Assembly: GCA_027858795.1 (NCBI GenBank) | Contig: JAQICF010000218.1 | Location: 1 to 12,303 of the forward strand | Direction of reading: 5' to 3' | From: Candidatus Delongbacteria bacterium | GTDB lineage: Bacteria > Delongbacteria > UBA4055 | Length of the DNA stretch: 12,303 bases | Shown here: piece after piece, positions 1 through 6,772 of the stretch | Layout: every line of letters starts with the position of its first letter | Position numbering within the stretch: the first letter of the stretch is position 1 | The notes under the pieces: model-generated | What the model saw: the letters and a program-made list of their open reading frames with translations, nothing else | Databases searched by the model: none | Told to the model about the DNA's origin: nothing | Position numbers and translations under genes: made by a program

Positions 1-19
1 TTATTATACCGAACTAATA

Positions 20-751
20 TTATTTTATAAAACCAATCTTAAATAGAATTTCTTTAATAAATCTTTTCAAAAGTTTTTTATGTAAACGGTTTTTACATTT
101 TTCTTTAAACGAAGAAAGATTATCATCAGGCTCAATTTCTATTCGTTTTAAAGCTGAAATATCCTTTTTGCTATTACTTATACCGTATCTTGTTGAACAG
201 GCAGATTTATATCCGAATTTCATTAGGCAATCTATAGCAAAAGAATTATAATCGTTAATCTGACCGAAAGGATAACTGAAATGTTTTATGGGTTTAGAAA
301 TTTGTTGTTCCAGTGTTGCTTTTGAATCAGAAAATTCTGATATGATTTCTGTTTTTGTTTGTTTTGATAAGTGCTTGTGTGATTTACCATGAGATCCAAT
401 TGTAACAAGATTTTCATCACTGATTAGTTTTATATCTTCCCAATTCATGATATCAATTATTTTTTCAGAATCCCATACATTGGATTTCCCAACATGATCT
501 ACAGGAACGAACAGGATGGCTGGAATATTAAATTCCTTTAATAATGGGTAAAAGAATTCTTTGAAGCTTAAATATGCATCATCAACAGAAATCAAAGCAA
601 TATTTTTACGATTTGGAAGATTTCTAATATAAAAATCAATTGTAACAAGTTCAAAATTATTTTTTAAGTATAACAGTTGCTTTCTTAATTCAGATACTGC
701 AACTGTATTAAAGCCAGATTTTTCAGCGATATTGTGATACATGAAAATCAT
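20..751 (-). CDS. Polysaccharide deacetylase (NodB homology, carbohydrate esterase 4 type)
   Basis: The 243-residue product has the NodB order of motifs. An MYHNI segment lies at residues 4-8. SVDDAY at 55-60 is motif 1, with the general base and metal Asp as D57/D58. SHGKSH at 120-125 is motif 2, with metal ligands H121 and H125. FSYPFG at 158-163 is motif 3. The Asp-His-His metal site is therefore intact, although the usual Gly after DD is Ala. The family removes N- or O-acetyl groups from polysaccharides; the substrate cannot be read from sequence. The C-terminus is Lys-rich (about 217-243) and there is no signal peptide, so a cytoplasmic or membrane-peripheral role in surface-polysaccharide synthesis is an inference. 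The first ATG (751) has no good Shine-Dalgarno and is close to the conserved core; an in-frame TGA at 772-770 limits extension, leaving only ATG 751, ATG 742 or a rare ATT. The gene stands alone here, reading out toward the left edge. Confidence 0.85.
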   Translation of the reverse strand: MIFMYHNIAEKSGFNTVAVSELRKQLLYLKNNFELVTIDFYIRNLPNRKNIALISVDDAYLSFKEFFYPLLKEFNIPAILFVPVDHVGKSNVWDSEKIIDIMNWEDIKLISDENLVTIGSHGKSHKHLSKQTKTEIISEFSDSKATLEQQISKPIKHFSYPFGQINDYNSFAIDCLMKFGYKSACSTRYGISNSKKDISALKRIEIEPDDNLSSFKEKCKNRLHKKLLKRFIKEILFKIGFIK

Positions 752-1149
752 AATACATCTGATAAAGATTCAGTCACATCCTTTAATCCGAACTTTATCA
801 TTGTACTTCCTCTTATTGTTTATAATTATTGTAATGAATTCAAATTTAAGCACAAACATCCAAATAAAAGTGTCTTTAAAGAATTTTAGAAGGTATGTTA
901 TGTGTAGTAATAAAAACTACATACAACAAGCTGTACCGTAGGAGAACTCTTTGCTACACAAAACTAAATTTAAACCTACTGCAATCAAACTGCAAGAAAT
1001 ATTTTCCTCAAAATTAACTGAATCCAGAATTCAAGAAAGTTATAAATAAGAAGTAACAAAATTTTAATATTTACCTTGATTTAGGCATATGAAATTGTGT
1101 ACTTTAATAGTATAAGTTATAAGCATTTTATTTAAGAAATATCATAGGG
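752..1149. other. Intergenic region, no convincing gene
   Basis: About 400 AT-rich bases lie between the divergent deacetylase and the exported-protein gene. The only items seen are a 32-codon open frame from TTG 951 to TAA 1047-1049, preceded by GGAG at 941-944 with a six-base gap, and a weak promoter just before 1150. The short frame has no recognisable motif and may be chance or the remnant of a lost gene. A 66-codon plus-strand frame at 741-941 overlaps the deacetylase start and has no Shine-Dalgarno. Confidence 0.5.
1095..1123 (+). promoter_or_regulatory. Possible sigma70-type promoter
   Basis: TTGTGT (1095-1100) and TATAAG (1118-1123) are separated by 17 bases and would start a transcript near 1130, just ahead of the exported-protein/permease pair. 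The -10 box matches the consensus at five of six positions, but the -35 box matches only at TTG. In such AT-rich DNA this could be chance. Confidence 0.3.
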
Positions 1150-1155
1150 ATGAAT

Positions 1156-1794
1156 ATGAAAATCAATGTGTTATGGCTATTATTAATTTTACATCTACCT
1201 GTTTTTTCGATCGCAATTTCCAAAACTTCTGTCGATTTCAGCATTGAAAATGATGATAAAAAGAACCTAAGATTTAGCAAGGAATTGCAATCACAAATAT
1301 TCTCCCATTTTAATTATCAGGACCTTAACTACGGAACAGAGAAAGTCAGAGAGCTAAAGGAAGAGATAAAAATTATTGAATTCCTATGGAATTCAGGAAA
1401 AGACAGTATAAATATTGATCTTAAGTCAGCATCTGTAGGTTATCCACTGCAATACAAAGATATTCTTCTCAAACAGATAGAAGTGTTCCGCAATGATCCA
1501 AAATGGCAAAAGTATACCGTTTACAGAAAAAACAACAAGAAACCATCCTGGGATATTGATCATGAATTGATCGAAACTATAATGCTGGAAGGTAAAGTTT
1601 ATAGTTCCCTAGATGACTTACTTTTAAAATTCGGTTATAAGATCAAAGGTTTCTCAGTAGAAAAAACAGGATATGTTACTCAGAAATATATTGATAAGTA
1701 TGATTTGGAATACGAAGAAAGTGAAATTAAAGATATCCCAATTCCATTTATAGTGTGGGTGTCTGTTGAAAAAATCATTCAGCTGGAGAAATAA
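1156..1794 (+). CDS. Hypothetical exported protein, coupled to downstream permease
   Basis: I do not recognise this family. The product is about 212 residues. It begins with a classic export signal, MKINVLWLLLILHLPVFS, followed by a mostly polar, charged mature part. The mature part includes a Lys/Glu-rich helix around residues 60-80 and an aromatic, hydrophobic end (PIPFIVWVSVEKI). No cysteine lipobox is apparent. ATG 1150 is also in frame, but AGGG (1146-1149) abuts it directly; the same motif is six bases from ATG 1156, so 1156 is preferred. The stop (TAA 1792-1794) is followed one base later by the permease start, and the last codons contain the permease Shine-Dalgarno. Coexpression with the permease suggests a periplasmic or surface accessory role in transport, but nothing in the sequence proves that. 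Confidence 0.7.
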   Translation: MKINVLWLLLILHLPVFSIAISKTSVDFSIENDDKKNLRFSKELQSQIFSHFNYQDLNYGTEKVRELKEEIKIIEFLWNSGKDSINIDLKSASVGYPLQYKDILLKQIEVFRNDPKWQKYTVYRKNNKKPSWDIDHELIETIMLEGKVYSSLDDLLLKFGYKIKGFSVEKTGYVTQKYIDKYDLEYEESEIKDIPIPFIVWVSVEKIIQLEK

Positions 1795-1795
1795 A

Positions 1796-3649
1796 TTGAG
1801 TGAAAGATCATTAAAAAAAGAACTTGGGTTACTTGATGTGTTCAGTATCGCTTCAGGCGCCATGATAAGTTCAGGTTTGTTTATTTTGCCGGGATTAGCT
1901 TATGTTCAAGCAGGCCCTGGTATGATATTGTCGTACATGTTAGCAGGTTTTTTAGCTGCGACAGGAATGTTAAGCCAGTCAGAATTAATTTCAGCAATGC
2001 CTAAAGCAGGTGGAACTTATTTTTTTGTAGCAAGAAGTATGGGTCCAGGTGTCGGGACAATTGATGGTTTGATCGAGTGGTTTTCAATTTCTTTAAAAAG
2101 TGCTTTTGCATTGATAGGTATGGCTGCATTCACAAGGTTGATCATTGATTTTGACATACATATGATAGCTATAATATTCTGTGTTGTTTTCCTTGTTATT
2201 AATATAATTGGTGCTAAAGAATCAGGTAGATTTCAAGTCGTAATTGTATTCCTACTGATAGCTCTGCTGATCTTTTATGTAATAGACGGTCTTATTCATA
2301 TAGATGTTAATAATTTTACTCCATTTGCCCCAAATGGAGCAGCTTCGATATTTTCCACTGCTGGACTGGTATTTGTTTCTTATGGTGGACTTTTAAAAAT
2401 AGGAAGTATTTCAGAAGAAACAAAAAACCCTACAAGGAATTTACCACTTGGTATGATCTTATCGTTTGTGGTTGTTGGAATATTGTATGGTCTTGTAGTT
2501 TTTGTTACAACCGGTGTTTTAGGTAGTAAATTAGGAACAACAGTCGAAAATGTGTCTTTAACTCCTATAACTGACGGGGCATCTTCATTCATGGGTGAAT
2601 GGGGTGTGATAGCTTTAACTATAGCAGCAATTTTAGCATTTATATCAACAGCAAATGCGGGTGTATTATCTGCTTCAAGATATCCATTAGCATTAAGCAG
2701 AGATAATCTCATTCCTTCTTTCTTTGGGAAATTAAGTATAAGATCAAAAACTCCATATATTTCAATTCTATTCACAGGTGCATTTATAATGTTATCATTT
2801 TTACTTGAGCTGGATATCCTAGTTAAAGCAGCTTCAACAGTGATAATATTTACTTATATTTTTTCCTGTCTGGCAGTAATAATTCTTCGAGAAAGTAGAG
2901 TTCAGAACTATCAACCAAAATTCAAAAGTCCATTATATCCCTGGGTTCAGATAATCGGTATCGGTGGTTTTTTGATATTAGTCTATGAAATGGGTCTTGA
3001 AGCAATACTTACCAGTCTGGGATTAGGATTCCTAGGATTCTTAACATATTGGTTCTACGGGAAAAAGAATACTGAGAATGAGTACGCCCTTCTTCACTTG
3101 ATCGAAAGAATTACGAATAAGCAGTTCCTCACAGGGGGGCTTGAATCTGAGCTTAAAGATATCATCAGAGAAAGAGATGATATCGTAAAAGATAGATTTG
3201 ATAACCTTGTTGAAGATAGGTGCGTTCTGGATATAAAGAAAAAGATAAACAAGGAAGAGCTTTTTGAATTAATAGCAGAAACGGTGCATGAGAAATTGAG
3301 TATTCCTCATCATATGATATATGAACTTTTAACTGCCAGAGAAGCTGAGAGCAGTACAGCTTTAACAGAATTTCTTGCAATACCACATATTATCATTGAA
3401 GGTGAGAAAACTTTTGAGATGCTTATTATCAGGTCAAAGCATGGGATAGAACTTTCTGAACAGCATAAAGATATAAAAGCAATATTTGTTCTACTTGGTA
3501 CAAAAGATGAAAGGAATTTCCATCTTAGAGTAATATCAGCTATAGCTCAGATAGTCAGAGATCCTGAATTTGAAAAGAAATGGATAGCAGCGAAAAATCC
3601 CGAGAATCTACGAGATGTGATATTGTTGGGAAAGAGAGTTAGGATGTGA
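1796..3649 (+). CDS. APC-family amino acid permease fused to PTS EIIA-like domain
   Basis: This is an inner-membrane transporter of 617 residues. Residues 1-430 are an amino acid-polyamine-organocation permease of about 12 helices. LGLLDVF leads into helix 1 with GAMISSGLFILPG (21-33), and the SEETKNPTRNLP loop (206-217) is characteristic of the superfamily. After a charged linker, residues about 465-612 match the fructose/mannitol-type (PtsN-like) EIIA fold. H531, in LAIPH, corresponds to the phosphorylated histidine; an HLRVISAIAQIVRD helix follows. The EIIA part probably senses or regulates rather than transporting sugar. The substrate is unknown. TTG 1796 is chosen because GGAG at 1785-1788 sits seven bases upstream and the family N-terminus begins shortly afterwards. 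An in-frame TTG at 1766 would add ten residues and overlap the upstream gene. Translation is probably coupled to that gene. Confidence 0.88.
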   Translation: MSERSLKKELGLLDVFSIASGAMISSGLFILPGLAYVQAGPGMILSYMLAGFLAATGMLSQSELISAMPKAGGTYFFVARSMGPGVGTIDGLIEWFSISLKSAFALIGMAAFTRLIIDFDIHMIAIIFCVVFLVINIIGAKESGRFQVVIVFLLIALLIFYVIDGLIHIDVNNFTPFAPNGAASIFSTAGLVFVSYGGLLKIGSISEETKNPTRNLPLGMILSFVVVGILYGLVVFVTTGVLGSKLGTTVENVSLTPITDGASSFMGEWGVIALTIAAILAFISTANAGVLSASRYPLALSRDNLIPSFFGKLSIRSKTPYISILFTGAFIMLSFLLELDILVKAASTVIIFTYIFSCLAVIILRESRVQNYQPKFKSPLYPWVQIIGIGGFLILVYEMGLEAILTSLGLGFLGFLTYWFYGKKNTENEYALLHLIERITNKQFLTGGLESELKDIIRERDDIVKDRFDNLVEDRCVLDIKKKINKEELFELIAETVHEKLSIPHHMIYELLTAREAESSTALTEFLAIPHIIIEGEKTFEMLIIRSKHGIELSEQHKDIKAIFVLLGTKDERNFHLRVISAIAQIVRDPEFEKKWIAAKNPENLRDVILLGKRVRM

Positions 3650-3660
3650 TTCGCACATTG

Positions 3661-3681
3661 CAAGGGGCTAAAGCCACCTTG
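3661..3681. repeat. Intergenic hairpin repeat, CAAGG...CCTTG
   Basis: An imperfect hairpin directly follows the permease. CAAGG pairs with CCTTG, then GGC pairs with GCC past one bulged A, around a short TAAA-containing loop. GGGG at 3664-3667 could alternatively pair with CCCC at 3683-3686. A run of A rather than T follows on the plus strand, so it is not a standard terminator. It resembles the short palindromic repeats that recur between genes in many environmental genomes (recalled, not searched). Confidence 0.5.
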
Positions 3682-3691
3682 TCCCCAAAAA

Positions 3692-3720
3692 CCGTAGGGT
3701 CGGGCTTTATGTCCGACCTT
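3692..3720. repeat. GTAGGGTCGG hairpin repeat, copy 1
   Basis: CCGTAGGGTCGG is followed by a seven-base loop and CCGACCTT. GGTCGG (3698-3703) pairs with CCGACC (3713-3718), and wobble pairs extend the stem on both sides. A second copy at 10685-10712 matches at 24 of 28 aligned positions. Two related GTAGGGG hairpins occur at 4991 and 8370. All four lie outside intact genes. Confidence 0.75.
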
Positions 3721-3731
3721 AATTGTTGTAG

Positions 3732-3768
3732 CAGGACAAATTTGAGTTGACATTTTAAATTTGTCCTG
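3732..3768. promoter_or_regulatory. 12-bp perfect inverted repeat overlapping a promoter
   Basis: CAGGACAAATTT (3732-3743) is exactly complementary to AAATTTGTCCTG (3757-3768) around a 13-base loop. The -35 box of the promoter at 3747-3775 lies in the loop, and the right arm fills most of the spacer. It could be a repressor or activator operator, a cruciform, or simply a hairpin terminating permease readthrough (followed by TTATATTGTTTG). It may also be another repeat family member. Confidence 0.6.
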
Positions 3769-3775
3769 TTATATT
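3747..3775 (+). promoter_or_regulatory. Strong sigma70-type promoter for the AAA_14 ATPase gene
   Basis: The -35 box TTGACA (3747-3752) is a perfect consensus. The 17-base spacer is ideal and the -10 box TATATT (3770-3775) matches five of six positions. Transcription would begin near 3782, giving a leader of about 22 bases with GAGG (3793-3796) seven bases before ATG 3804. It is the best promoter in the window by inspection. Confidence 0.65.
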
Positions 3776-3803
3776 GTTTGTATCGTACTATTGAGGTAAT
3801 ATT

Positions 3804-4976
3804 ATGTATATAAAACGGAATGCAGAACGATTATTGAAAAGGTTTGCAAAGCAGTATCCTGTCGTTACAATTACTGGTCCTAGACAATCAGGAAAAACAA
3901 CTCTTTGCAAAAAAACTTTTCCTGATAAAAAGTATGTATCACTTGAAAATATTGATGATAGAGATTTTGCAAAAAAAGATCCTAGAGGATTTTTAACGGA
4001 ATTTTCAGGAGGTGTTGTAATAGATGAAGTACAAAGAGTTCCTGAATTGCTTTCGTATATACAAGGTATTGTTGATGAAAATCAAATTAAAGGTGAGTTC
4101 ATACTAACTGGTAGTTCTCAGTTTGAATTATCTAGGACTATCTCACAATCACTTGCAGGGAGAACCGCTTTGATAAAATTACTTCCATTTTCATATTTGG
4201 AAATATACAACTCAGTGAATTTATCTACTGACTGGGTAGATAATGTACTTTATAAAGGTTTTTATCCAAGAATACATAGCGACAAATTAAATCCAACTGA
4301 TGCAATTTCCTCATATATCGAAACATATGTAGAAAGAGATGTCAGACAAATGTATGATGTGAAAGACTTAAGTTTATTTAGACTATTTATGAGACTTTGT
4401 GCGAGTAGGGTAGGTCAACTTCTTAACTATTCCAGTATTGCTAATGATTGCGGTGTTTCTGTACAAACAATAAAACAATGGACTTCAATTCTTGAACAAA
4501 GCTATATTATATTTCTTCTCCAACCTTACCATAGTAATATAAAAAAAAGACTTGTGAAGACACCCAAAATATATTTTTATGATGTAGCAGTCTGTGCGTA
4601 TTTAAATGGAGCTAAGAAAAAAGAGCATATCGGAGCTTTACCAACAAGAGGATCTTTATTTGAAAATTTTATTATATCAGAAACTCTTAAAATGAATTTT
4701 CATAATAATATTAAAGATGAATTTTATTTTTTCAGAGACAAAAATGGTAAAGAAGTTGATCTGTTGATAAATAGAAATTTGGATATGATACCGATTGAAA
4801 TAAAATCAGCACATACATTTAATACAGACTATCTCAATAATCTTAAGTATTACGCAAAACTTTTTAAATCTGATAAATTAGGGAGTGTGATCTTCTCTGG
4901 AGAAACACAAAAGAGAAGTGATTTTACAGCTTTTAATTATTTTGATTATTTCAAAGAATATATTTTGAAGAAATGA
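3804..4976 (+). CDS. AAA_14 / DUF4143 family ATP-binding protein
   Basis: The protein is 390 residues, the normal length for this family of orphan bacterial and archaeal ATPases. Walker A is GPRQSGKTT (25-33). Walker B is VVIDEVQ (71-77) with D74 and E75, and LTGSSQ (101-106) is the sensor strand. The YIETYVERDVRQ segment (171-182) and a winged-helix-like stretch (about 205-240) mark the DUF4143 part. Near the C-terminus, EVDLLI (317-322) and IEIKS (331-335) form the D...ExK pattern of a PD-(D/E)xK nuclease-like fold. The cellular role is not established; such genes are common, scattered and often horizontally acquired. GAGG precedes ATG by seven bases. The gene is monocistronic by context, with its own promoter and a hairpin immediately downstream. 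Confidence 0.88.
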   Translation: MYIKRNAERLLKRFAKQYPVVTITGPRQSGKTTLCKKTFPDKKYVSLENIDDRDFAKKDPRGFLTEFSGGVVIDEVQRVPELLSYIQGIVDENQIKGEFILTGSSQFELSRTISQSLAGRTALIKLLPFSYLEIYNSVNLSTDWVDNVLYKGFYPRIHSDKLNPTDAISSYIETYVERDVRQMYDVKDLSLFRLFMRLCASRVGQLLNYSSIANDCGVSVQTIKQWTSILEQSYIIFLLQPYHSNIKKRLVKTPKIYFYDVAVCAYLNGAKKKEHIGALPTRGSLFENFIISETLKMNFHNNIKDEFYFFRDKNGKEVDLLINRNLDMIPIEIKSAHTFNTDYLNNLKYYAKLFKSDKLGSVIFSGETQKRSDFTAFNYFDYFKEYILKK

Positions 4977-4990
4977 CAAACAAATATTGC

Positions 4991-5058
4991 TGTAGGGGAC
5001 GATTTCCATTCGTCCCTTCTTTTAAAAACAAGATCCTGAAATAAATTCAGGATGACAG
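4991..5058. repeat. Composite hairpin repeat, copy 1
   Basis: Two hairpins are joined by a TTTTAAAAACAA linker. The first is the GTAGGGG type. The second is ATCCTGAA / TTCAGGAT with an ATAAA loop (5033-5053), ending in GATGACAG. The block lies 13 bases before the HD-domain gene start. A second copy at 8370-8444 has the same order, linker and GATGACAG end. Confidence 0.75.
4994..5023 (+). terminator. Possible intrinsic terminator after the AAA_14 gene
   Basis: GGGACGA (4996-5002) pairs with TCGTCCC (5010-5016) around a seven-base loop. One wobble and one A-T pair extend it, and it is followed by TTCTTTT. The shape is terminator-like, but it is also the first half of the composite repeat at 4991-5058, so any termination could be incidental. 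Confidence 0.4.
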
Positions 5059-5071
5059 TGAGGAAAACAAT

Positions 5072-5872
5072 ATGATATCACCAAAACAAATAGCACTAGA
5101 CAAAGTTTTATTGAAAGGTTTAGAAGGTAAAATTTTAAAAACAGCTGAATTGCTTATTTCTGACCAAGAAATATCGATACTACAGGATTATGCAAATAAT
5201 GTATCTATTACAAGACTGAATTTTAATGATCACGGACCTGTTCATATGAGGCAGGTAGCTATAAATGCGGTAAAAATAATAAAACTGATGAATGAATCAG
5301 GAATAAAATTCAACCTGGAAATAGAGAAGATCGGTTCGTTCGAGGACAGTATGATCGTAGTACTGATCGCATCTTTTCTGCATGATATCGGGATGAGTAT
5401 CGGTCGTGACGGTCATGAAAGAATGACTATTACACTTACAACCGGAATCATAGAAAACATATTGAAAAAAGTTTACCCAAAAGATATTGGAAAGCAGCTA
5501 ATCATAAAATCAATGATCTTTGAAGGAATAATAGGTCATATGGGTACTCAGAAAATACATTCTCTTGAAGCGGGGATTATTTTAATTGCAGATGGTTGTG
5601 ATATGGAAAAGGGGAGAGCCAGGATACCACTTCTTATGGAAACAGGTTCAAAAGTCGGTGATATTCATAAATATTCTTCTGCAGCTATCAAGAAAGTTTA
5701 TATAGAGAAAGGTAAAGAAAAACCTGTGCGTGTTCAGGTAGAAATGACAGAGAATGCAGGATTCTTTCAAATAGAAGAAGTTTTAATGAAAAAGATCAAT
5801 ATGAGCCCGGTGAAGAAATATATAGAGTTGTATGCAGGAGTGATAGGGGTGGAGTTGAAGCGATATTTGTAG
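5072..5872 (+). CDS. HD-domain protein (putative metal-dependent phosphohydrolase)
   Basis: The 266-residue protein has the metal-binding pattern of the HD superfamily. DHGPVHMRQV carries H54 and H58, FLHDIGMS carries the H104-D105 doublet, GHE carries H115, and ADGCD carries D174 in a helix typical of the last ligand. H156 and H163 are also candidate ligands. The superfamily hydrolyses phosphate esters or nucleotides; the substrate here cannot be predicted, and a resemblance to cyclic-dinucleotide enzymes (HD-GYP) is not supported because the GYP motif is absent. The roughly 90-residue C-terminal part is unrecognised. GAGGA (5060-5064) lies seven bases before ATG 5072. No signal peptide or membrane helix is present, so it should be cytoplasmic. 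A repeat block lies on each side, so it is probably an independent unit. Confidence 0.8.
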   Translation: MISPKQIALDKVLLKGLEGKILKTAELLISDQEISILQDYANNVSITRLNFNDHGPVHMRQVAINAVKIIKLMNESGIKFNLEIEKIGSFEDSMIVVLIASFLHDIGMSIGRDGHERMTITLTTGIIENILKKVYPKDIGKQLIIKSMIFEGIIGHMGTQKIHSLEAGIILIADGCDMEKGRARIPLLMETGSKVGDIHKYSSAAIKKVYIEKGKEKPVRVQVEMTENAGFFQIEEVLMKKINMSPVKKYIELYAGVIGVELKRYL

Positions 5873-5878
5873 ATAGCT

Positions 5879-5978
5879 ACCACCCCGAACGACTTTGTCG
5901 CCCACCCCTCCACAGGAGGGGAATGAAGTAAAGTTCCCGTCCCGTGGTGGGGTGTCAGCAAATAGCTGACGGGGTGGT
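5879..5978. repeat. 100-bp palindromic, MITE-like intergenic element
   Basis: ACCACCCCG (5879-5887) and CGGGGTGGT (5970-5978) are perfect nine-base terminal inverted repeats. Inside are nested hairpins: CGAC-TTT-GTCG (5890-5900), CCCCTCC-ACA-GGAGGGG (5905-5921) and GTCAGC-AAATA-GCTGAC (5954-5970). It is markedly richer in GC than the flanking DNA and encodes no protein. No target-site duplication is visible. It could be a non-autonomous mobile element or a structured RNA repeat. Confidence 0.7.
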
Positions 5979-6029
5979 GAACGAGCGATTTTAACAGGAT
6001 GTTGTAAAACAAAAATACGTAGGAGATAA

Positions 6030-6665
6030 ATGAACTTCCTTTACACAGACACATTTATGAATTTATATTTTATTACATGGGTAATTCTACTTATTATTTC
6101 AGTGATTATTATCCTGAAGAATAAGAATGAATACGAATTTCTAAAAAACAATTATTGGCAATTCCTATTCGAGAAATGGAAATTTATCACATTCTTCATA
6201 GCTGTGTTTTTTATTTCTGCAGCTGCACCTTTTTCTAATGATCATACCTGGGATCTTTACGATTCTATTCTTATTTCGGTAGTAACATATGCCTTAGCTC
6301 CTTGGTCAGTTGGTGTAATATATTTGTCTTTTAAACGAAAGTTATTTGATTCAAAGCTGTTCGTTGCACTTACAACATTACTATTACCATGCTGGGCTTA
6401 CGATGCTTATATCTATTTCAGAGATGGAATTTATCCGATTACATGGGCTACAAATGTAATAATATCTACTGGGATTGTTATAACTGCAGGATTGTTCTGG
6501 AATCTAAGCTGGACTAAAGAAAATGGGACAGAGTTCGCTTTCAGGTTAGAAAATTGGCCTTATAAGATAAACTCACCAATAAAGAAAATGCTTATTCCAA
6601 TGTTTATTTTGATGTTTCCTGTTGTATATTCTACAGGGTGGTTTGTGTATAATTATTTTTGGTAG
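6030..6665 (+). CDS. Hypothetical polytopic membrane protein
   Basis: I do not recognise this family. The 211-residue product has about six hydrophobic helices, near residues 10-29, 51-67, 79-101, 109-129, 136-159 and 186-208. Short polar loops separate them; two are acidic or aromatic (SNDHTWDLYDS at 69-79 and AYDAYIYFRDG at 123-133). The tail is short and aromatic. No catalytic or transport signature is obvious. AGGAG (6021-6025) is four bases before ATG 6030; a second in-frame ATG at 6057 lacks a Shine-Dalgarno and would remove part of helix 1. It lies 107 bases upstream of the membrane-anchored ankyrin gene on the same strand, so a joint envelope role is possible but unproven. Confidence 0.7.
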   Translation: MNFLYTDTFMNLYFITWVILLIISVIIILKNKNEYEFLKNNYWQFLFEKWKFITFFIAVFFISAAAPFSNDHTWDLYDSILISVVTYALAPWSVGVIYLSFKRKLFDSKLFVALTTLLLPCWAYDAYIYFRDGIYPITWATNVIISTGIVITAGLFWNLSWTKENGTEFAFRLENWPYKINSPIKKMLIPMFILMFPVVYSTGWFVYNYFW

Positions 6666-6718
6666 GGAAAATATTTGAACAAACAACTAAATCAATTTGT
6701 ATGAATAATTATCAATCA

Positions 6719-6742
6719 AAACATAAAGATATCTTTATGTTT
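6719..6742. promoter_or_regulatory. Perfect 24-bp palindrome upstream of the ankyrin gene
   Basis: The half-site AAACATAAAGAT is followed at once by its exact complement, giving 24 symmetric bases with no spacer. The centre lies about 42 bases before ATG 6773. Spacer-free palindromes of this length suit a dimeric DNA-binding protein better than an RNA hairpin, because a hairpin would lose several central pairs to the loop. I found no strong promoter boxes beside it. Confidence 0.5.
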
Positions 6743-6772
6743 AAAATTATCAATATTATCGGAAGATTTAAA

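Noticed and set aside
741..941. A 66-codon plus-strand open frame overlapping the deacetylase start
   Set aside because: It has no Shine-Dalgarno, its hydrophobic run is what AT-rich DNA gives by chance, and it overlaps the opposite-strand start of a well-supported gene.
2380..2775. A 131-codon minus-strand frame inside the permease
   Set aside because: It is wholly antisense to a clearly conserved membrane-domain coding sequence and shows no motif of its own.
3804..5872. AAA_14 ATPase plus HD protein as a two-gene defence or toxin-antitoxin system
   Set aside because: Each has its own upstream signals, a hairpin with a T-rich tail and a repeat block separate them, and neither family makes such a pair recognisable; adjacency alone is not enough.
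5072..5872. HD-GYP cyclic-di-GMP phosphodiesterase
   Set aside because: The HD doublet is present but the GYP motif and its surrounding pattern are absent.
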